From assembly GCF_947495925.1 (NCBI RefSeq), contig NZ_CANMAU010000005.1, positions 1-64,000 on the forward strand: DNA of 64,000 nt, given 5' to 3'. This document shows positions 18,689 through 28,996 of this stretch, one piece after another (position 1 is the first letter of the stretch; each line of letters starts with the position of its first letter). The notes below the pieces were generated by a model. It was given only the letters and a program-made list of their open reading frames with translations. It had not been told where the DNA came from and did no database searches. A program made the translations under genes and the position numbers. Source of the stretch: an uncultured Algibacter sp. (lineage in GTDB: Bacteria; Bacteroidota; Bacteroidia; Flavobacteriales; Flavobacteriaceae).

Positions 18689-19735
18689 TTATTTGTAATA
18701 TTCCTTATACCAATTAACAAACTCTCTTATACCTTCTTTAATGGACGTGTTTGGTTTATAAGCATAGTCCTTAATTAAATCATCTACATCTGCCCAAGTT
18801 CGTTCTACATCTCCAGGCTGTATTGGAAGCATATTCATTTTGGCATCGACATCTAAATTAAATTCAATTTCTTTTATAAAATCCATTAATTTTACAGATT
18901 TGTTATTACCTATATTATATACTTTGTAGAACTCATTTTTTTTAACTCTATCTTCAGCTGGGTGCTCAATAATTCTAAGCATACCTTCAACGATATCATT
19001 AACATAGGTAAAATCTCGTTCCATATTACCATAATTGAAAACTTTTATAGGCCTATTGTTGATTATGGCATCTGTGAATAAAAACATGGCCATATCCGGT
19101 CTTCCCCAGGGGCCATACACCGTAAAGAAACGCAGTCCTGTGGTTGGTATCTTAAACAAATGACTATAGGTGTGTGCCATTAATTCATTACTCTTTTTTG
19201 TAGCCGCATAGATACTAATTGGATTATCTACACTGTCGGAAGTAGAAAATGGGATTTTTTTGTTCAAGCCATATACACTGGAACTACTAGCATAAACCAA
19301 ATGCCTTGTCTTATAATTTCTGCAACATTCAAGAATATTTAAAAATCCAACTATATTTGAATCTACATACGTTTCTGGATTCTCTAAACTATACCTAACA
19401 CCTGCCTGCGCTGCTAAATGGCAAACGACATCAATTTTTTTACTTTCAAATAATTTAGGAAGGGCTTCGCGATCTTCTAAATTCATTCTAATAAATGAAA
19501 ATGCGCCATTATTATCAGAAAGGGTATTAAAGATTGATGCTTCATTTTTATTTATCCCCAATTCTTTTAATCTTGAGAATTTTAGATTCACATCATAATA
19601 GTCATTGATATTATCTAAGCCAACAACTCTATACCCCTTTTTTAAAAGAAGTTTTGATATATGGAAGCCTATAAAACCCGCTGCACCTGTTACTAAGATT
19701 GTTTTTTCTTCTAAATTATTTATTTGGTTATTCAT
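18689..19735 (-). CDS. UDP-glucuronate 4-epimerase (SDR family)
   Basis: A 348-residue extended SDR with TGAAGFIG near residue 16-23, DNINDYYDVNLK, and catalytic Tyr176 and Lys180 in IYAATK. The segments RFFTVYGPWGRPDMA and NYGNMERDFTYV are hallmarks of UDP-glucuronate 4-epimerases (GAE/LspL type), which form UDP-galacturonate. Its substrate would come from the ugd product. It is the first gene of the minus-strand locus and faces away from the aminotransferase gene across a 576-base region. Confidence 0.87.
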   Translation of the reverse strand: MNNQINNLEEKTILVTGAAGFIGFHISKLLLKKGYRVVGLDNINDYYDVNLKFSRLKELGINKNEASIFNTLSDNNGAFSFIRMNLEDREALPKLFESKKIDVVCHLAAQAGVRYSLENPETYVDSNIVGFLNILECCRNYKTRHLVYASSSSVYGLNKKIPFSTSDSVDNPISIYAATKKSNELMAHTYSHLFKIPTTGLRFFTVYGPWGRPDMAMFLFTDAIINNRPIKVFNYGNMERDFTYVNDIVEGMLRIIEHPAEDRVKKNEFYKVYNIGNNKSVKLMDFIKEIEFNLDVDAKMNMLPIQPGDVERTWADVDDLIKDYAYKPNTSIKEGIREFVNWYKEYYK

Positions 19736-20311
19736 ATTTTGAATTTGAGATTTGATTTAGAAGTTGGTAATATTAAAAAAAATAATTTTAATTAATTCAC
19801 TATCTGTACAAAGGTTTATGTTTTCTATGATAGAATTCGAAGGTTTATGAAATTAATCCTTAAAATTATCACAGCTTGGTCCTAAGTTAATTTAATTGGC
19901 ATTACTCATAATTTTGTTAAAGGAGGTAATTGAAAATATCAAAATTCGATGATATGCATAGTTTTGCTTTTATTGAATTATAACAATGTAGTTAACCGAT
20001 TTTAATTACAGTTTGAGCGAATTTCGTAGATTGCGCAATACCTGCTTTAAAACAATTGTTAAATTTACACCGTAAAGACACATAATTGAATTGATTAATA
20101 GCACATTAATTTAATTGAAAAAAAACAAACTCTCATTGTAATTTCCTATTTATAGAAAACGGGAAATTGTTTTTAAATCAATTGAATTTTATTGATAAAA
20201 TTATTTTGTTTTTATTTATGCTAAAGCGGGATTATTCAGAATTACATGTTGTGATTTATAAGTCATGGTAAAGAACTATGACGCATTCGTTGTGCTTAAA
20301 TTTGAAAATTA
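19736..20311. other. Divergent intergenic region of the polysaccharide locus
   Basis: These 576 bases separate the minus-strand and plus-strand halves of the polysaccharide locus and should contain both promoters. No protein-coding frame is convincing. TAnnTTTG-like words occur at 19909-19916, 19959-19966 and 20297-20304 on the plus strand, but none has a well placed -33 TTTG. An imperfect AT-rich inverted repeat lies around 20088-20120. No antiterminator-type (JUMPstart/ops) element was recognised. Confidence 0.55.
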
Positions 20312-21442
20312 ATGTTGACTAAAACTAAAATATATCTATCATCCCCTCACATGGGAGGGACAGAGCAAAACTTTGTTAGTGATGCTTTTGAAACAAATTG
20401 GATAGCGCCCTTAGGTCCTAATGTAAATGGTTTTGAAGACGATTTAGAAACGTATTTGGGAGGGGATCGCTATGTTGCTGCCTTAAGTTCTGGAACAGCT
20501 TCTATTCATTTAGCACTGCAATTGCTAGACGTTACAGTTGGTGATGAAGTTTTGTGTCAAAGTTTTACGTTTTCTGCTTCTGCTAACCCTATAATTTATC
20601 AAGGTGCAACTCCAGTATTTATTGATAGTGAAATAGATACATGGAACATGTCTCCAGAATTGTTAGAGATAGCGATTAAAGATAGGATTGAGAAATATAA
20701 AAAACCTAAAGCTATAATTGCTGTTCACTTATATGGTATGCCTTATAAGGTAACTGAAATAAATGCTATTGCGAATAAATATGGTATTCCAGTGATTGAA
20801 GATAGTGCAGAAGCATTGGGAAGTAAATACTTCAGTAAATCGTGTGGAGCGCTTTCTGACTTGGGTGTATTATCTTTTAATGGTAATAAAATAATAACAA
20901 CCTCAGGAGGAGGCGCACTAATTACAAAAAGCCAGTCTTTAAAAGATAGGGCTGTGTTTTTGTCAACTCAGGCACGAGATAATGCTGTTCATTACGAGCA
21001 TTCCTCAATAGGATTTAACTATAGATTGAGTAATGTATTGGCTGGAATTGGTAGAGGTCAAATGGAAGTTATTAATGACAGAGTTAGCGCTAGAAGAAGT
21101 AATTATGATTTTTATAAGAGAGAATTGTCAAGGTACAATTCGATTGAGTTTTTGAATGAACCTCATGGTTTTTATTCTAACAGATGGATTACTTGCATAA
21201 AAACTGATTCTTATGAGAAAAGAGAACATATTAGGCTTGCCTTGCTTAAGGATGATATTGAATCTAGACCTTTATGGAAACCGATGCATTTGCAACCAGT
21301 TTTTAAAGATTGTATACACTTTGTAAATGGTGTATCTGAGGAACTTTTTGAAAAAGGCTTGTGCTTGCCAAGTGGTTCTAATTTAAGTAGAAATGATTTG
21401 AATAGAATTCTAGATATAATTGTAAAAACCCCAAACTTATGA
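20312..21442 (+). CDS. DegT/DnrJ/EryC1-type sugar aminotransferase (PglE-like)
   Basis: A 376-residue PLP-dependent aminotransferase. VIEDSAEALGSKY at 161-173 holds the PLP-binding Asp, and LSFNGNKIITTSGGG contains the Schiff-base Lys193. The family aminates 4-keto-6-deoxy nucleotide sugars. Its stop overlaps the start of a PglF-like 4,6-dehydratase gene by 4 bases (ATGA), so the two enzymes very likely work in series to make a UDP-4-amino-4,6-dideoxy-N-acetylhexosamine, as in the bacillosamine pathway. No PglD-type acetyltransferase is nearby, but a formyltransferase at 9106 could modify the amine. Confidence 0.88.
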   Translation: MLTKTKIYLSSPHMGGTEQNFVSDAFETNWIAPLGPNVNGFEDDLETYLGGDRYVAALSSGTASIHLALQLLDVTVGDEVLCQSFTFSASANPIIYQGATPVFIDSEIDTWNMSPELLEIAIKDRIEKYKKPKAIIAVHLYGMPYKVTEINAIANKYGIPVIEDSAEALGSKYFSKSCGALSDLGVLSFNGNKIITTSGGGALITKSQSLKDRAVFLSTQARDNAVHYEHSSIGFNYRLSNVLAGIGRGQMEVINDRVSARRSNYDFYKRELSRYNSIEFLNEPHGFYSNRWITCIKTDSYEKREHIRLALLKDDIESRPLWKPMHLQPVFKDCIHFVNGVSEELFEKGLCLPSGSNLSRNDLNRILDIIVKTPNL

Positions 21443-23391
21443 TAAAAAAATACTTTACTAATTTTTCTGAAAAATATGCTTCTAAATGGTTGGTATTTGG
21501 AATAGATTTAACCATCGTATTAGTTACTTTTTTAGCAGCTTATTTAATAAGATTTAATTTTACTTTAAATTTTGATTTATCCCAATTATTGGTGCAATTG
21601 CCGTTCTTAGCTTTAATTGCTACTTTTAGTTTTTTAGTTGTTGGATCGTTTAAAAGTGTTATTCGTCATACTGGGTTTACAGATGTTGTTAATTTATTTA
21701 GAGCAATAGCTTTAATGTCTTTAACATGTATCTCATTGGTGCTGATTAATAGATTTTTAGGGTATGTGAAAGGATTTACAGTTCCATTTTCAATTATTAT
21801 AATTCATGCACTTTTAAGCTTTGTTGTTCTTAGCGCAAGTAGATTAATTTTTAAGATGGGCTATAAATATTTGAAATGTAAATTTCAATCAACTAAGCGC
21901 GTTTTAATTTATGGTGCAGCTGATTCGGGGATTGTAACATATAATGCTTTAGTGAGTAATGTCAATAAAACGTATCAAGTAATTGGTTTTATAGATGACA
22001 ACCCACAAAAGAATGGAAAAAAGATTAATGGAATTCCTGTACTTAACAGTAAGCAAGTTTCAAAAAGATATGTGGAAACTAATAATATAGAGGAAATTGT
22101 TGTTGCTTCTCAAACTATTAAATCGAAAAAACTAATAACATTAGTGGAAGAATTGGTGGACTGTAATATAAAAATAACTAAGATTCCACCCATTGAACAA
22201 TGGATTAATGGAGAATTAAGTGCTAAGCAAATTAAGAAAGTGCAAATTGAAGATTTACTTGGTCGAGCTCCAATAGAAATTGATAATCCAAATTTACTAA
22301 ATGAATTTAGGGGAGAAACAGTAATAGTTACTGGAGCTGCTGGATCTATTGGTAGCGAGTTGGTAAAACAACTTTCAAATTTTGACGTAAAGGAGCTGAT
22401 ACTTGTAGACCAAGCAGAATCACCTTTATATGATGTTCAACAGGATCTAAAACGAGCTGGAAAGCATAATTATGTTGCTATAGTGGCCGATATTAGGGAT
22501 AGCTTAAGAATTGATGCTATTTTTCAAAAGCATAAGCCAACCATGGTGTTTCATGCCGCGGCTTACAAACATGTTCCTTTAATGGAGCAAACACCTTATG
22601 AGGCTATTAAGATAAATGTTAATGGAACGAAAATTTTAGCTGATACAGCGTCAAGGTATAATGTTAAAAAATTCGTTTTTGTTTCTACTGACAAAGCAGT
22701 AAACCCTACAAGTGTTATGGGAGCTACAAAAAGAATGGCTGAAATGTATATCAGTTGCCTTCAAAAAGAAAGTAAAACGAAGTTTATTACTACCAGATTT
22801 GGTAATGTTCTAGGATCAAATGGTTCGGTAATACCTTTGTTTAAAAAACAAATTGAAAATGGAGGACCACTTACTTTAACCCATAAAGAAATAACAAGAT
22901 ATTTTATGACTATACCTGAAGCGTCTCAATTAGTTCTAGAGGCAGGAACTATGGGTAAAGGAGGGGAGCTATTTATTTTTGATATGGGAGAGTCGGTTAA
23001 GATTTTTGATTTAGCTATAAATATGATTAAGCTTTCAGGTTTGAGATATCCAGAAGATATTGATATTAAAATAACTGGTCTAAGACCTGGTGAAAAGCTT
23101 TATGAGGAATTATTGGCTAACGGGGAAAATACTTTATCAACGTATAATAAGAAAATTCTTATTAGCAAAACAAGGGAGTTAGATCACAATAAAGTAAAGA
23201 CTCAAATAGAAGAATTATGTATAACGAACCGTTTTCAAAATAACAATATCGTAATGAAAATGAAACGGTTAATTCCAGAATATAAATCTAATAATTCAGA
23301 TTACGAAAAATTTGATAAGAGAGTTCAAATATACAAAAAGGCTAAAGGGCTTCTTCAGACTAATTTAGAAAACCATTACGGAAACCTATAA
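21439..23391 (+). CDS. Membrane-bound UDP-GlcNAc 4,6-dehydratase (PglF/CapD-like)
   Basis: A 650-residue protein. Four membrane segments occupy roughly residues 17-140, a CoA-binding-like Rossmann domain follows (RVLIYGAADSG), and an SDR catalytic domain begins near residue 295 with VIVTGAAGSIGSE. FHAAAYKHVPLMEQ and STDKAVNPTSVMGATKR are the signature of PglF/FlaA1-type inverting or retaining dehydratases that form UDP-4-keto-6-deoxy-GlcNAc. It is translationally coupled to the aminotransferase and followed 40 bases later by the export gene. Confidence 0.9.
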   Translation: MIKKYFTNFSEKYASKWLVFGIDLTIVLVTFLAAYLIRFNFTLNFDLSQLLVQLPFLALIATFSFLVVGSFKSVIRHTGFTDVVNLFRAIALMSLTCISLVLINRFLGYVKGFTVPFSIIIIHALLSFVVLSASRLIFKMGYKYLKCKFQSTKRVLIYGAADSGIVTYNALVSNVNKTYQVIGFIDDNPQKNGKKINGIPVLNSKQVSKRYVETNNIEEIVVASQTIKSKKLITLVEELVDCNIKITKIPPIEQWINGELSAKQIKKVQIEDLLGRAPIEIDNPNLLNEFRGETVIVTGAAGSIGSELVKQLSNFDVKELILVDQAESPLYDVQQDLKRAGKHNYVAIVADIRDSLRIDAIFQKHKPTMVFHAAAYKHVPLMEQTPYEAIKINVNGTKILADTASRYNVKKFVFVSTDKAVNPTSVMGATKRMAEMYISCLQKESKTKFITTRFGNVLGSNGSVIPLFKKQIENGGPLTLTHKEITRYFMTIPEASQLVLEAGTMGKGGELFIFDMGESVKIFDLAINMIKLSGLRYPEDIDIKITGLRPGEKLYEELLANGENTLSTYNKKILISKTRELDHNKVKTQIEELCITNRFQNNNIVMKMKRLIPEYKSNNSDYEKFDKRVQIYKKAKGLLQTNLENHYGNL

Positions 23392-23431
23392 GTTATTAAA
23401 TTTTATTACCTTTCCCCAAACCCTATGTTCA

Positions 23432-24202
23432 ATGAGTAAAACGATTGCTATAATCAAGTTGGTATGTCTTGTGTTTGCATTAACAGTTATTAACACCTCC
23501 TGTTCTACGAAAAAGGATGTGTTGTATTTTCAGAATGCAAAAAATGCTGAGACTATTGTAGATACGAACACATTCAATGCTAGATTAAAGACAGGAGATA
23601 TTTTGAATATTTATATTTCAACGCCCGATTTAACTGTTACAGAGCCTTATAACTTAATTGAGTCCACAGGAACTTCAGGAGGTCGACTTGTAGATTACTT
23701 GATTGATTTTGAGGGTAATATTGATTACCCTGTTTTGGGTAAAGTAAAGTTGGAAGGGCTTACTATTGGAGAAGCGAAGGAATTATTTAAGAAGAAGTTT
23801 GCAGAAGGTAAACTTCTAAAAGATCCTGTGGTTATTATTAGAATAAATAATTATCGTGTTTCTATTTTTGGTCAGGTTAATCGCCCAGGTGTTTACCCTG
23901 TAACTGGTGAACGCATGTCTATTTTGGAAGCGTTATCGGCTGCTGGAGATTTGGCTATTACAGGAAAGAGAGATAATGTATTGGTTATTAGGGATTTTGA
24001 CGGCGCTAAAACATATACGAGAATAGATTTAACAAGTAAAGAAGTTTTTAATTCACCTGTTTATTATTTAACACAAAATGACGTAGTATATGTTGAACCA
24101 AATAGTTTCGGTGTAAGTCGGGCATCAGGGGATGCTAGGATTGGAGTCTTAGCTTCTATTTTAGGTTTAACGGCAACAATAATTCTTTTATTCTCAATCT
24201 AA
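23432..24202 (+). CDS. Wza-like polysaccharide export lipoprotein
   Basis: A 256-residue protein with a signal peptide ending in the lipobox NTSC (residue 24 region). The Poly_export domain (RLKTGDILNIYISTPD) and an SLBB-type domain (VSIFGQVNRPGVYPV) follow. The C-terminus ends with a hydrophobic segment, LASILGLTATIILLF, in place of the amphipathic helix that forms the pore in E. coli Wza; it is also shorter than E. coli Wza. It probably forms the outer-membrane/periplasmic part of the exporter with the kinase encoded 2 bases downstream. Confidence 0.88.
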   Translation: MSKTIAIIKLVCLVFALTVINTSCSTKKDVLYFQNAKNAETIVDTNTFNARLKTGDILNIYISTPDLTVTEPYNLIESTGTSGGRLVDYLIDFEGNIDYPVLGKVKLEGLTIGEAKELFKKKFAEGKLLKDPVVIIRINNYRVSIFGQVNRPGVYPVTGERMSILEALSAAGDLAITGKRDNVLVIRDFDGAKTYTRIDLTSKEVFNSPVYYLTQNDVVYVEPNSFGVSRASGDARIGVLASILGLTATIILLFSI

Positions 24203-24204
24203 TT

Positions 24205-26571
24205 ATGAATATGGAAGGAAACAAGAATGGTTTAGAAGATGGAGGTCAAAGTTTTGATTTAAAAAAACTGGTATCGAGCTATACAAAACATTGGAAGTGG
24301 TTTGTGATTAGCTGCTTTGTATTTCTCACTCTAGCCTATGTTATAAATAGGTATGAAAAACCAATGTATACTGCTACAGCCAAAATAATGATTTTAGATA
24401 ATGACAGTAATTCAGGTAGCAATATCCTTAAAGACATATCCATTATGTCATCTGCAGAAGATGCTATGGTTGAAGATGAAATACAGGTTATTAATTCAAG
24501 AAGTTTATTAATGAATATTGTTAAGAAACTGGAAATTAATATTCAGTTTTTTTCTGTAGGAAATATAATTGAGGCAGAAATTTATAAAAACAGACCTTTT
24601 ACGATAAATTTTTTAGCCTCTGATTCTATTATAAGTAATACAAATGCACAATTTTTAATAAAAGTTCTTTCAAATAAAGAGTTTGAGTATAAGGCGAACG
24701 AAGATGATGTAATTAAGAAATATAGCTTTGGCGACACCATCCCTAATGCTTTTGGAGGCATGATAATTGTTCCAAATAAGGATTATGATTTAGTAAACAT
24801 TATTGATTCTGATATTAGGGTTAGTATAACAGCCGTTGATTTACTTGCTGAAGTATTAAAACAGAGCATTTCTATATTTCCATCTACTAAAGGCTCTAAA
24901 GTTGTAGATATTTATTATGAAAATGAGAAGACGAGCAAAGCCATTGACATAATAAATGCTTTAATTGATGAATATAATTTATCTACCCTAGAGAAAAGTA
25001 AGTTAAGGGCGCGAAATACCTCTGACTTTATTAATGAAAGAGTAGAGAGTATTGCTTTGGATTTAGTAAGCGTAGAAGATAGTATAGTGCGCTATAAATC
25101 TTCAAATAAAATTACAGATATATCTACCACAGGCGGTATACTGTCTAGTTCTAGTTTAACTAGTGAGCAACAGTTACAGGAATTAAGAATTCAATTAAAC
25201 ATGCTTAATTATATGAAGAAAACACTTCAAAGTAATACTTTTGAAAATCTTCCTTCAAATTTAGGCGGAAGTGATCCTTCTATAGTTGCTTTATCATCTA
25301 GATATAATGAGTTACTAGAAAAGAGAAGAGTTGTTTTGAAAAGTGCTGGTGAAAATAATTCAGTAGTTATTGATTTAGACCAAACATTAAATTCTATTAA
25401 GGAGAACTTGAGGGTAAGTGTGGATAATAATATAAATACATTAAACATTCAACTTAAAGGGTTACAAAATCAATTGAGTAGTATAAATTCAAAAATTTCT
25501 ACGGTACCAATTCAAGAAAGTAAGTTAATGTCCATTGGGAGAAGGCAAGGTATAAAGGAATCTTTATACTTATATTTATTAGAGAAACGAGAAGAAGCAG
25601 AAATTTCGCAAACAACTACTTTGCCAAATGCAAAAATAATAGATCGTGCGTATAGCTTAGGACCAGTTAAGAGTAAAAAATCTATATTGTTTATTGGTGC
25701 AATGCTTATTGGTTTATTATTTCCTTTTCTTATTATTTATGTCTCAGATTTACTTGATAGTAAAATTCATAATAAAGAGGATTTAGATAATTTAATTAAA
25801 AACATACCAATACTAGGAGAGATCCCTGCTGTTAAAGATGTAGAGAATGGTTTAGTGAAATCTAATGATAGGTCTGTATTATCAGAATCATTTAGGATTA
25901 TTAGAACCAATTTTGAGTTTGTTAAAAGAGCAAATAAAATCAAAAAAAATAACAATGTATTTTTTGTTACCTCTACTATAAATGGAGAAGGAAAATCTTT
26001 TGTGAGTATGAATACAGCTTTAACTTCGGCTAGTTCAGGAAATAGAGTCTTGTTGATTGGTTCGGATTTACGAAACCCACAAATTTTCACAAATATTGAG
26101 GATATAGGTGAGAGACCTGGGCTTTCTGAATACTTAGCAGATGACACTATTTTATTAAATGAAACCATTAGTAGCCATGAGATTAATGGAATATCAATAG
26201 ATGTTTTATTATCTGGTAGAATTCCGCCTAATCCAGCTGAATTATTAATGGGTAATCGAGTTAAGGAATTATTTGATATAGCCTCAGAGCAGTATGATGT
26301 TGTTATTGTAGATACTGCACCATCAATGTTGGTAACCGATACACTATTAATTAGTCAATATGCTGCTTATACTATTTTTGTGGTGAGGGCCGGTTATACT
26401 GAAAAGCGAATTTTAAATTTTGCAAAGGAATTGCACGCAGAAAAGAAATTGAATAAAATGATGATTGTTGTAAATGATGTTAAGGAGTCTAATTTTGGCT
26501 ATGGAGCTAAATATGGGTATTACGGAGCACCAGAAAAGAAAAGCTTTTTTAGTTGGAAAAAGAAAGCTTAA
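24205..26571 (+). CDS. Wzc-like chain-length determinant / BY-kinase
   Basis: A 788-residue bacterial tyrosine kinase. A first membrane segment lies near residues 31-48, a long periplasmic Wzz/GNVR region with coiled coil follows, and a second membrane segment is near 496-515. The cytoplasmic kinase has Walker A NGEGKSF (about 593-599), a Walker A' region VLLIGSDLRNP and Walker B YDVVIVDTAPS (about 697). The C-terminus holds a tyrosine cluster, FGYGAKYGYYG, the expected autophosphorylation site. It controls polymer length and export with the Wza-like lipoprotein. No Wzb-type phosphatase gene is in the window. Confidence 0.92.
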   Translation: MNMEGNKNGLEDGGQSFDLKKLVSSYTKHWKWFVISCFVFLTLAYVINRYEKPMYTATAKIMILDNDSNSGSNILKDISIMSSAEDAMVEDEIQVINSRSLLMNIVKKLEINIQFFSVGNIIEAEIYKNRPFTINFLASDSIISNTNAQFLIKVLSNKEFEYKANEDDVIKKYSFGDTIPNAFGGMIIVPNKDYDLVNIIDSDIRVSITAVDLLAEVLKQSISIFPSTKGSKVVDIYYENEKTSKAIDIINALIDEYNLSTLEKSKLRARNTSDFINERVESIALDLVSVEDSIVRYKSSNKITDISTTGGILSSSSLTSEQQLQELRIQLNMLNYMKKTLQSNTFENLPSNLGGSDPSIVALSSRYNELLEKRRVVLKSAGENNSVVIDLDQTLNSIKENLRVSVDNNINTLNIQLKGLQNQLSSINSKISTVPIQESKLMSIGRRQGIKESLYLYLLEKREEAEISQTTTLPNAKIIDRAYSLGPVKSKKSILFIGAMLIGLLFPFLIIYVSDLLDSKIHNKEDLDNLIKNIPILGEIPAVKDVENGLVKSNDRSVLSESFRIIRTNFEFVKRANKIKKNNNVFFVTSTINGEGKSFVSMNTALTSASSGNRVLLIGSDLRNPQIFTNIEDIGERPGLSEYLADDTILLNETISSHEINGISIDVLLSGRIPPNPAELLMGNRVKELFDIASEQYDVVIVDTAPSMLVTDTLLISQYAAYTIFVVRAGYTEKRILNFAKELHAEKKLNKMMIVVNDVKESNFGYGAKYGYYGAPEKKSFFSWKKKA

Positions 26572-26600
26572 TTAGAGATGAAACTATAAACATTAAAATA

Positions 26601-26636
26601 AAAAACTCGAAACTAAATGTAGTTTCGAGTTTTTTA
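26601..26636. terminator. Bidirectional intrinsic terminator after wzc-like gene and aroB
   Basis: An 11-bp perfect stem, ACTCGAAACTA (26605-26615) with TAGTTTCGAGT (26620-26630), encloses an AATG loop. It is followed by a T run on the plus strand and preceded by an A run that serves the minus strand. It lies between the convergent ends of the kinase gene and aroB. Confidence 0.9.
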
Positions 26637-26659
26637 TTTTACTCGCTGTTTGTTTACAT

Positions 26660-27727
26660 TTATCTAGTATAATATTTAAGAGCATCAATTATAATTTTTT
26701 CAGGGACTATGCAATCTATTTTAGTTTTGCCAATAGCTTCAAGAAGCACAAAATTTACATTACCATGATTGTTCTTCTTATCATATTTAAGTAATTTGAT
26801 GATATCGCCATACTCACTTTCATCAATATTAACTTTGCCATAATAATTAGTAAATAATTCTTTAATGGCTAAGGTTTGTTGTTTTGGAAAATTAACTAGT
26901 TCAGATGAGATATAACAAGCCAAAATCATACCAACTACAATGGCTTCTCCATGTAATAAACTTGTTTTGTTAGGATTACTTAAAAAATAAGATTCTATAG
27001 CATGCCCAAGTGTATGTCCAAAGTTTAGTGTTTTACGAAGGCCTTGTTCAGTAGGATCAGTTACAACAACATTTTTCTTGATAACTACAGATTCATAAAT
27101 AAGTTGATCTAAATCATCCAAAGACAACTTGGAGAGGTTAAGAAACTTATTCCAATAGGTTTCACCAGTAATGAGTCCATGTTTTAACATTTCCGCTAAA
27201 CCAGAACGCATTTGATTTTTTGGTAAAGTATCAAGGTGTTTTGTGTCAATAAGTACTAAATCAGGATTACTAATTACACCAATCTGGTTTTTCAAAGCTT
27301 CTAGGTCAACACCTGTTTTTCCCCCAACAGATGCATCAACCATAGATAATAGGGTAGTAGGAACATTAATATAAGCTATGCCTCGTTTAAACGTACAGGC
27401 AACAAACCCTCCTAAATCGGTAACAACGCCTCCACCAACATTAATCATTAAACTTTTTCTGTCAGCATTTAATTCAGAAAGTGTATTCCAAACACCAACA
27501 CATGTATCTATATTTTTGTTTTCTTCACCAGATTCAATTTCAATAATTTCAATGGTTATTGTTGTTTCGATTTTTTCTAATAAAATTGATAGACAAAATC
27601 TATGGGTATTATCATCAACTAAAATAAAAATTTTAGAAAAATTATTATTTTTAAGATGCTCATTTAAAGAGTTATAGCAATTGTTGTTAAAATGAATAAT
27701 ACTATCATTTGCTTTAATAGAATCCAT
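26660..27727 (-). CDS. aroB: 3-dehydroquinate synthase
   Basis: A 355-residue enzyme of the shikimate pathway that cyclises DAHP to 3-dehydroquinate using NAD+ and a metal. Recognisable motifs are NVGGGVVTDLGGFVA, NVPTTLLSMVDASVGGKTGVD and, for metal ligands, RKTLNFGHTLGHAIES and LLHGEAIVVGM. Length is normal. It is a single housekeeping gene that interrupts the polysaccharide genes and is divergently oriented from the proline dehydrogenase gene, with a 90-base gap. Confidence 0.95.
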   Translation of the reverse strand: MDSIKANDSIIHFNNNCYNSLNEHLKNNNFSKIFILVDDNTHRFCLSILLEKIETTITIEIIEIESGEENKNIDTCVGVWNTLSELNADRKSLMINVGGGVVTDLGGFVACTFKRGIAYINVPTTLLSMVDASVGGKTGVDLEALKNQIGVISNPDLVLIDTKHLDTLPKNQMRSGLAEMLKHGLITGETYWNKFLNLSKLSLDDLDQLIYESVVIKKNVVVTDPTEQGLRKTLNFGHTLGHAIESYFLSNPNKTSLLHGEAIVVGMILACYISSELVNFPKQQTLAIKELFTNYYGKVNIDESEYGDIIKLLKYDKKNNHGNVNFVLLEAIGKTKIDCIVPEKIIIDALKYYTR

Positions 27728-27817
27728 AAAATTAGAGTTGTTTTTTAAGGCTGTGAAATTAAGGAGATTTTATATAAAATGATAACTTAGCTAAAATTAT
27801 ATTTCTATAAATTTATT

Positions 27818-28996
27818 TTGATGAATACAGATTTAATTTTTGATAATACCGAAGTAGCCTTTGCATTAAAAAAAGATTCAGAATTAGAGCGAGCTTATTT
27901 TTTATTCAAAATGATTTCTATAGAACCATTGGTTCGTATAGGCACGGCTGCAACTAATTTTGCGTTAAAAGCGCATTTACCTATTGAAGGGTTGATTCGT
28001 TCAACTGTTTTTGATCATTTCTGTGGAGGCGTTAATGAAGAGGACTGTTTGTCTGTTATTGAAAGCATGTATGGGAAAGGTGTAAGTTCTGTTTTAGATT
28101 ACTCTGTGGAGGGCAAAGACAATGAATTGGAATTTGATGAAGCAAAAAATAGAATTCTAAAGATTATCGATTTTGCTAAAGAGATTGATGCTATTCCAAT
28201 TGCGGTATTTAAACCTTCTGGTTTGGGTAGGTTTAGTTTATATGAGAAAGTAAGTAAAAATATTTCTTTATCTGAAGAAGAGCAAAAAGAATGGAATCGT
28301 ATTGTTAAAAGATTTGATCTTGTTTGTAAAAGAGCTAAATCTATTGATGTAGCTATTTTAATTGATGCTGAAGAAAGTTGGATACAACCAGCTGCGGATA
28401 ATCTCGTAACAAAGATGATGAAAAAGTATAATACTGAAAAACCTATAGTTTACAATACATTGCAAATGTATAGACATGACAGAATGACTTTTTTAAAAGA
28501 AGAACATGAAAAGGCACGGAAAGAAAATTATTTTCTTGGTTTCAAATTAGTTCGTGGTGCATATATGGAAAAGGAGAACGAAAGAGCCGAAGAGCAAGGT
28601 TATGAATCTCCAATATGCAGAACAAAGGCGCTTACAGATGAGAATTTTAATTTGGGTTTGTATTACATGTTGGATAATTTAGATTGTATGTCTGTTTTCG
28701 CAGGAACACATAACGAAGACAGTTCGTACCTCCTAATGAACTTAATGGCCGAAAAAGAAATTTTGAACAATGACCCCCGTGTTTGGTTTGGTCAATTATA
28801 TGGTATGAGTGATCATATTAGTTATAATTTGGCTAATAAAGGTTATAACGTGGCCAAGTACATGCCTTTTGGACCTGTAAAAGATGTTATGCCATATTTA
28901 ATTAGAAGAGCTGAAGAGAACACCTCTGTAGCGGGACAAACTGGTCGGGAACTTGCTTTAATTACAAAAGAAAAAGAACGCAGAAAATCCTTATAA
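27818..28996 (+). CDS. Proline dehydrogenase (single-domain)
   Basis: A 392-residue FAD enzyme that oxidises proline to pyrroline-5-carboxylate. Motifs include FKPSGLGRFSLYEK, VAILIDAEESWIQPAAD, YNTLQMYRHDR, FKLVRGAYMEKE, FAGTHNEDSS and the C-terminal YMPFGPVKDVMPYLIRRAEE. It is the stand-alone monofunctional type without the P5C dehydrogenase domain of PutA. It ends 6 bases inside the convergent CapD-like gene. It has no evident link to the surrounding polysaccharide genes. Confidence 0.92.
   Translation: MMNTDLIFDNTEVAFALKKDSELERAYFLFKMISIEPLVRIGTAATNFALKAHLPIEGLIRSTVFDHFCGGVNEEDCLSVIESMYGKGVSSVLDYSVEGKDNELEFDEAKNRILKIIDFAKEIDAIPIAVFKPSGLGRFSLYEKVSKNISLSEEEQKEWNRIVKRFDLVCKRAKSIDVAILIDAEESWIQPAADNLVTKMMKKYNTEKPIVYNTLQMYRHDRMTFLKEEHEKARKENYFLGFKLVRGAYMEKENERAEEQGYESPICRTKALTDENFNLGLYYMLDNLDCMSVFAGTHNEDSSYLLMNLMAEKEILNNDPRVWFGQLYGMSDHISYNLANKGYNVAKYMPFGPVKDVMPYLIRRAEENTSVAGQTGRELALITKEKERRKSL

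Noticed and set aside
19916-20010. Shine-Dalgarno-like AAAGGAGG followed by an 18-codon ORF in the divergent region
   Set aside because: The spacing to the ATG is far too long, the codons look random, and this group rarely uses strong Shine-Dalgarno sites.
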